This document shows, one piece after another, positions 61,291 through 64,000 of a stretch of 64,000 nucleotides of DNA. Location of the stretch: NCBI GenBank assembly GCA_022072225.1, contig JAJVIC010000002.1, positions 265,876 through 329,875 on the forward strand, read 5' to 3'. Every line of letters starts with the position of its first letter. Position 1 is the first letter of the stretch. A program made the translations under genes and the position numbers. This DNA comes from Bacteroidia bacterium (lineage in GTDB: Bacteria > Bacteroidota > Bacteroidia > SXHM01). Under the pieces are notes generated by a model. The model was not told the DNA's origin. It worked only from the letters and a program-made list of their open reading frames with translations, and did not search any database.

Positions 61291-62685
61291 TTATCTTTTT
61301 ACTTTTCCGGTTGCTGTCATGCTAAGTTCAGCTACAAATGTAATGGTTTGCGGAATTTTGAAAGGTGAAAGTTTTTTGCGGCAATAAACAAGCATTTCTT
61401 CGGTGGTAATCATTGCATCCGGGTATAGAACAATTTCAGCACTAACAATTTCGCCAGTCAGTTTATGTGTTGCAGCAAATACCCGCGCTTCTTTAACAGC
61501 TGTATGTTCTTTAAGTACTGCCTCCACTTCTTCCGGAAATACCTTGTTGCCCGATACATTTATCATTGATTTTTCGCGTCCTTCTATTTTTAGTAAACCA
61601 TCAGCAGATTTAGAGGCCAGGTCGCCTGTAATGAACCAACCTTGCTGCAGTATTTCTTCGCGCAGTTGTGGCGGAGAAAGATATGCATCAAACATTCCGG
61701 GACCTTTAACAGCCAGTTTGCCAATTGATCCTGCAGGCAATATTTTTAAATCATCATTCAGAATTTCAACACTGTAATCGGGCAAAGCATGACCAATGGC
61801 ATCGGGATGTACAGCTGCTTTTTTTGTATTAATAACAGGAAGTCCAACTTCAATAATGCCAAATGCCTGTTGCACGACAAGCCCATAGCGTTCTTTAAAT
61901 GAATTTGCATACTGAACAGGAATTCCAGTAGATGTAGAAATAACCCGTTTCATGCTATTGAACATTTTGCCTGTTGTATCGGCAGCCAGCAAACGGATGT
62001 GCATGGGCGAAGCATACAAAAGGGTGCCATTATATTTATTAGCATAGCTAAGTATTGATGTTGCAGTAAAATCATTGCAGATAGCTATAGCAGTGCCTGT
62101 CTTTACATACAGCATAACGGAAACCACAAAATGATAGGCCATCGGTAGAACCCACACCACGCAATCGTTCTCGGTTAGTTCCAGGGCTTTATTGGCTGCT
62201 TCGCAGCGTTGCAAAACACTTTGGTGAGAGATTATTACGCCTTTTGATTTCCCGGTTGTACCGGATGTAAAACGAACAAAAGCTGCATTTTGAACATGGT
62301 TTGCAAATGTGTTTTCGGTATTTCTTTCTGTCAGAGAAATTGTGAATTCACCGGCAAAATTTTCTTCTACAATAGCGTGCAGGTTAGCTTCCGTAAGAAG
62401 TTTTTCGCGTTCAGCTTGTTGCAGGTGCTGGGCAATGGGCAAAACTGTTGCACCGCTTCCCAGGCAGCCAAACAATGCAACGATGAAGTTGCGGTTATTT
62501 TTACAAATCATACCAACCCCGCAGCCCGGGTTTAAGCCTGTTGCGAGTAGTTGCTGTTTCAGTTTTTCTGCCTGTGTAAATAATTCCAAAAAAGTTAGCG
62601 TACCCAGTTCGTCATGCACGGCAGGTTTGTTGGCCCATTGTGCGGCTGCGTGTTGTAGAAATGAGTATGTATTGAATGAATTCAT
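61291..62685 (-). CDS. AMP-forming acyl-CoA synthetase-like protein
   Basis: 464 residues, somewhat shorter than the usual 500-550. The adenylation motif is [17 protein letters not shown], then [45 protein letters not shown], and the C-terminal lysine in [10 protein letters not shown] where the protein ends. It activates a carboxylic acid as acyl-AMP and acyl-CoA or a carrier thioester. The 4-bp overlap with the upstream thioesterase gene and the 1-bp gap to trmD show one operon. Its substrate cannot be told; DHNA-type or fatty acids are possible. Confidence 0.86.
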   Translation of the reverse strand: MNSFNTYSFLQHAAAQWANKPAVHDELGTLTFLELFTQAEKLKQQLLATGLNPGCGVGMICKNNRNFIVALFGCLGSGATVLPIAQHLQQAEREKLLTEANLHAIVEENFAGEFTISLTERNTENTFANHVQNAAFVRFTSGTTGKSKGVIISHQSVLQRCEAANKALELTENDCVVWVLPMAYHFVVSVMLYVKTGTAIAICNDFTATSILSYANKYNGTLLYASPMHIRLLAADTTGKMFNSMKRVISTSTGIPVQYANSFKERYGLVVQQAFGIIEVGLPVINTKKAAVHPDAIGHALPDYSVEILNDDLKILPAGSIGKLAVKGPGMFDAYLSPPQLREEILQQGWFITGDLASKSADGLLKIEGREKSMINVSGNKVFPEEVEAVLKEHTAVKEARVFAATHKLTGEIVSAEIVLYPDAMITTEEMLVYCRKKLSPFKIPQTITFVAELSMTATGKVKR

Positions 62686-63104
62686 TTAGCAATTACTGCC
62701 ATGGTAAGTCTGCTGATGCACACTAATTTTCCGGCTTCATCAGTTAGTTTTATTTCCCAAACCTGTGTGGTTTTGCCGATGTGTAAAGGGCGGGCTTCGC
62801 CATAAACATAGCCTTCGCGTACAACACGCAGGTGGTTGGCATTAATATCCAAGCCCACGCAATAAAATTTTGAAGGGTCAACCACTAAGTTAGCTCCAAT
62901 GCTGCCCAACGATTCGGCTAAAACTACAGAGGCGCCACCGTGAAGTAATCCGGCAGGTTGCTTCACTTTTGGTGACATTTTTAAGCGGCCTCTCAGGTAG
63001 TCTGCGCCCAATTCAGTAGTTTCCATTTCAAGAAATTCCATCATGGTGCCTGCTTCAAGGCTTTTTATGTTTTCTAATTTATAATCTCCAAACCAGATTG
63101 CCAT
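62682..63104 (-). CDS. PaaI/MenI-type hotdog-fold thioesterase
   Basis: 140 residues with the hotdog motif KQPAGLLHGGASVVLAESLGSIGA, whose His-Gly-Gly and Glu are typical of the PaaI/YdiI group, and GLDINANHLRVVREG. Members hydrolyse acyl-CoA esters such as 1,4-dihydroxy-2-naphthoyl-CoA or phenylacetyl-CoA products. It is the first gene of the operon, overlapping the acyl-CoA synthetase gene by 4 bp (ATGA). Confidence 0.88.
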   Translation of the reverse strand: MAIWFGDYKLENIKSLEAGTMMEFLEMETTELGADYLRGRLKMSPKVKQPAGLLHGGASVVLAESLGSIGANLVVDPSKFYCVGLDINANHLRVVREGYVYGEARPLHIGKTTQVWEIKLTDEAGKLVCISRLTMAVIAK

Positions 63105-63139
63105 ATCTTTTTATTTTTTTACGAAGGTAATAACCGCCC

Positions 63140-63170
63140 TTGAATTCATTACCATATTATCCTATCTTTG
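63140..63170 (+). promoter_or_regulatory. promoter of collagen-like surface protein gene (TTG-N20-TATCTTTG)
   Basis: A -33 TTG (63140-63142) and perfect -7 element TATCTTTG (63163-63170) with a 20-bp spacer, ending 35 bp before the ATG at 63206. Confidence 0.6.
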
Positions 63171-63205
63171 GCATGAAATTTTAAAAATCTTTGCGGAATT
63201 CCTGC

Positions 63206-64000
63206 ATGAAAAATACTATTACCACTTCTCTGAAATATTTTCTTTTCTTTGTTTTTTGCACCTGTTTCGTAAATCTTCATGCGCAGGAATGCGGTGTGGT
63301 GTATGTTACGCCAAGCGGGGCATCATCGGGAGCTGCAGGAACAAAGGCAAACCCTGCAAATTTTTCATATGGGCTCACGCTTGCTTCGTCTGCCAATCCA
63401 AGACTTTGGATGGCTATGGGGCTTTATTCTATCTCATCAACGGTTCAAATCCCTAGTGACATAACCATTGAGGGCGGTTTTGATCCTGCGAATGGTTGGA
63501 CAAAAAGTAATACAACACCTACAGTGATTCAACGTGATCCCTCCAATGTGTTGATGCCTTTCAATGCACTGATTGCATTAGCCGGAGCAAATGCAAGCGG
63601 TTTCCGATTACAGGATTTAACAATTGAAGTTGCTGATGCAACTACTCCACAAACCTCTGTATATGGTATAGCCTTAGTTGCCTGCAGCAATTATAATATT
63701 GTGCGATGTATAGTAAACACAGGAGCCGGAGCACCCGGATTGGCGGGCGCACCCGGAGCAGCCGGAGTACCCGGAGCAGCCGGAGCACCCGGTAATCCTT
63801 TCGGTAATGAAAATAATATTCCCCCGGGCGGTTTGGGCGGAGTTGGAGGAGGCGGAAATAATGGTGGCAATGGTGGTACAGGTGGCAAGCATTCTAATGT
63901 ATATGGTCCGGCTAACGGACAGTCGGGTTTAACAGCAGGCTGCGGTGGAACGGGTGGTGTTCCCGGTGTGGGACCTGATTGCGGTTGCGGACTTTTTGGA
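63206..64000 (+). CDS. secreted parallel-beta-helix-like protein with collagen-like segment (3' end outside window)
   Basis: Open from the ATG at 63206 to the last base, 265 codons visible. Signal peptide MKNTITTSLKYFLFFVFCTC to about LHAQ, then VYVTPSGASSGAAGTKANP and ITIEGGFDPANGW, a start typical of DUF1565-like right-handed beta-helix proteins. At about residue 172 a run of Gly-X-Y triplets (GAPGLAGAPG, GVPGAAGAPG) is followed by a Gly-rich stretch (GGVGGGGNNGGNGGTGG) and paired cysteines. It is probably a long surface or secreted protein; a T9SS signal would be beyond the window. Confidence 0.8.
   Translation, partial: MKNTITTSLKYFLFFVFCTCFVNLHAQECGVVYVTPSGASSGAAGTKANPANFSYGLTLASSANPRLWMAMGLYSISSTVQIPSDITIEGGFDPANGWTKSNTTPTVIQRDPSNVLMPFNALIALAGANASGFRLQDLTIEVADATTPQTSVYGIALVACSNYNIVRCIVNTGAGAPGLAGAPGAAGVPGAAGAPGNPFGNENNIPPGGLGGVGGGGNNGGNGGTGGKHSNVYGPANGQSGLTAGCGGTGGVPGVGPDCGCGLFG

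Noticed and set aside
63436-63455. tRNA-like GGTTCAAATCC box
   Set aside because: It is within the collagen-like gene and no acceptor or anticodon stem can be drawn around it.

Overview
The window is a piece of a Bacteroidota chromosome, probably from an environmental, free-living member outside genus Bacteroides. Four things point there. Seven genes encode secreted proteins with type IX secretion (T9SS) C-terminal sorting domains. Promoters carry the Bacteroidota -7 element TAnnTTTG. DUF4397, DUF4468, SiaB/SiaC-type and short AtpC genes are present. Many genes lack a Shine-Dalgarno sequence. I saw no rRNA, tRNA, CRISPR array or complete insertion sequence.

Layout. 1-6.4 kb: ABC-2 transporter (cut by the left edge), glycosyltransferase, an unrecognised protein behind a 42-bp tandem array, and a sterol-desaturase-like enzyme. 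6.4-11.6 kb: two T9SS cargo proteins and a DUF218 lipoprotein. 11.8-19.4 kb: a GreA-like protein, a BaiN/YhiN-type flavoprotein, three c-type cytochrome genes (including a MauG/CcpA-like peroxidase), and the agmatine-to-putrescine pair aguB-aguA. 19.4-25.7 kb: housekeeping block rplI-rpsR-rpsF, rpsA, an alpha/beta hydrolase and atpC-atpD. 25.8-31.8 kb: a PIN toxin-antitoxin pair, a second unrecognised protein beside a second 42-bp array, a MORN protein, a LuxR-type regulator and two exported paralogues. 32-47.4 kb: long T9SS adhesin-like proteins (type A and type B), ribF and a leucine-rich repeat protein, with a third 42-bp array. 47.5-56 kb: WD40 protein, an inositol-monophosphatase gene carrying an in-frame palindromic insertion, higBA, an apparently orphan amino-acid attenuator, a third unrecognised protein with a 21-bp array, panB, and a 30-bp-period array of hairpins beside a lone transposase-type N-terminal domain. 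56-64 kb: ATP-grasp enzyme, frameshifted T9SS glycosidase, siaB-siaC, trmD with an acyl-CoA synthetase and thioesterase, and the start of a collagen-like surface protein.

The most striking signal is non-coding. Four tandem arrays (4785-5036, 27364-27825, 42631-42966, 53326-53577) have unrelated sequences but the same period: exactly 42 bp in three and exactly 21 bp in the fourth, i.e. four or two turns of B-DNA. Three of the four directly flank one of three unrecognised genes (3796-4752, 26574-27290, 52557-53291). The 42-bp units are quasi-palindromic. I find no transposase, reverse transcriptase or CRISPR machinery that explains them, and I propose them as one undescribed class of phased repeat locus with partner genes.

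Other signals are a hairpin array with covarying stems at 54886-55230, a candidate small RNA at 20756-20865 between ribosomal genes, a His/Thr-rich leader peptide plus terminator at 51570-51745 with no amino-acid operon behind it, and a recurring GTCGTTTRTCGA motif upstream of several genes.
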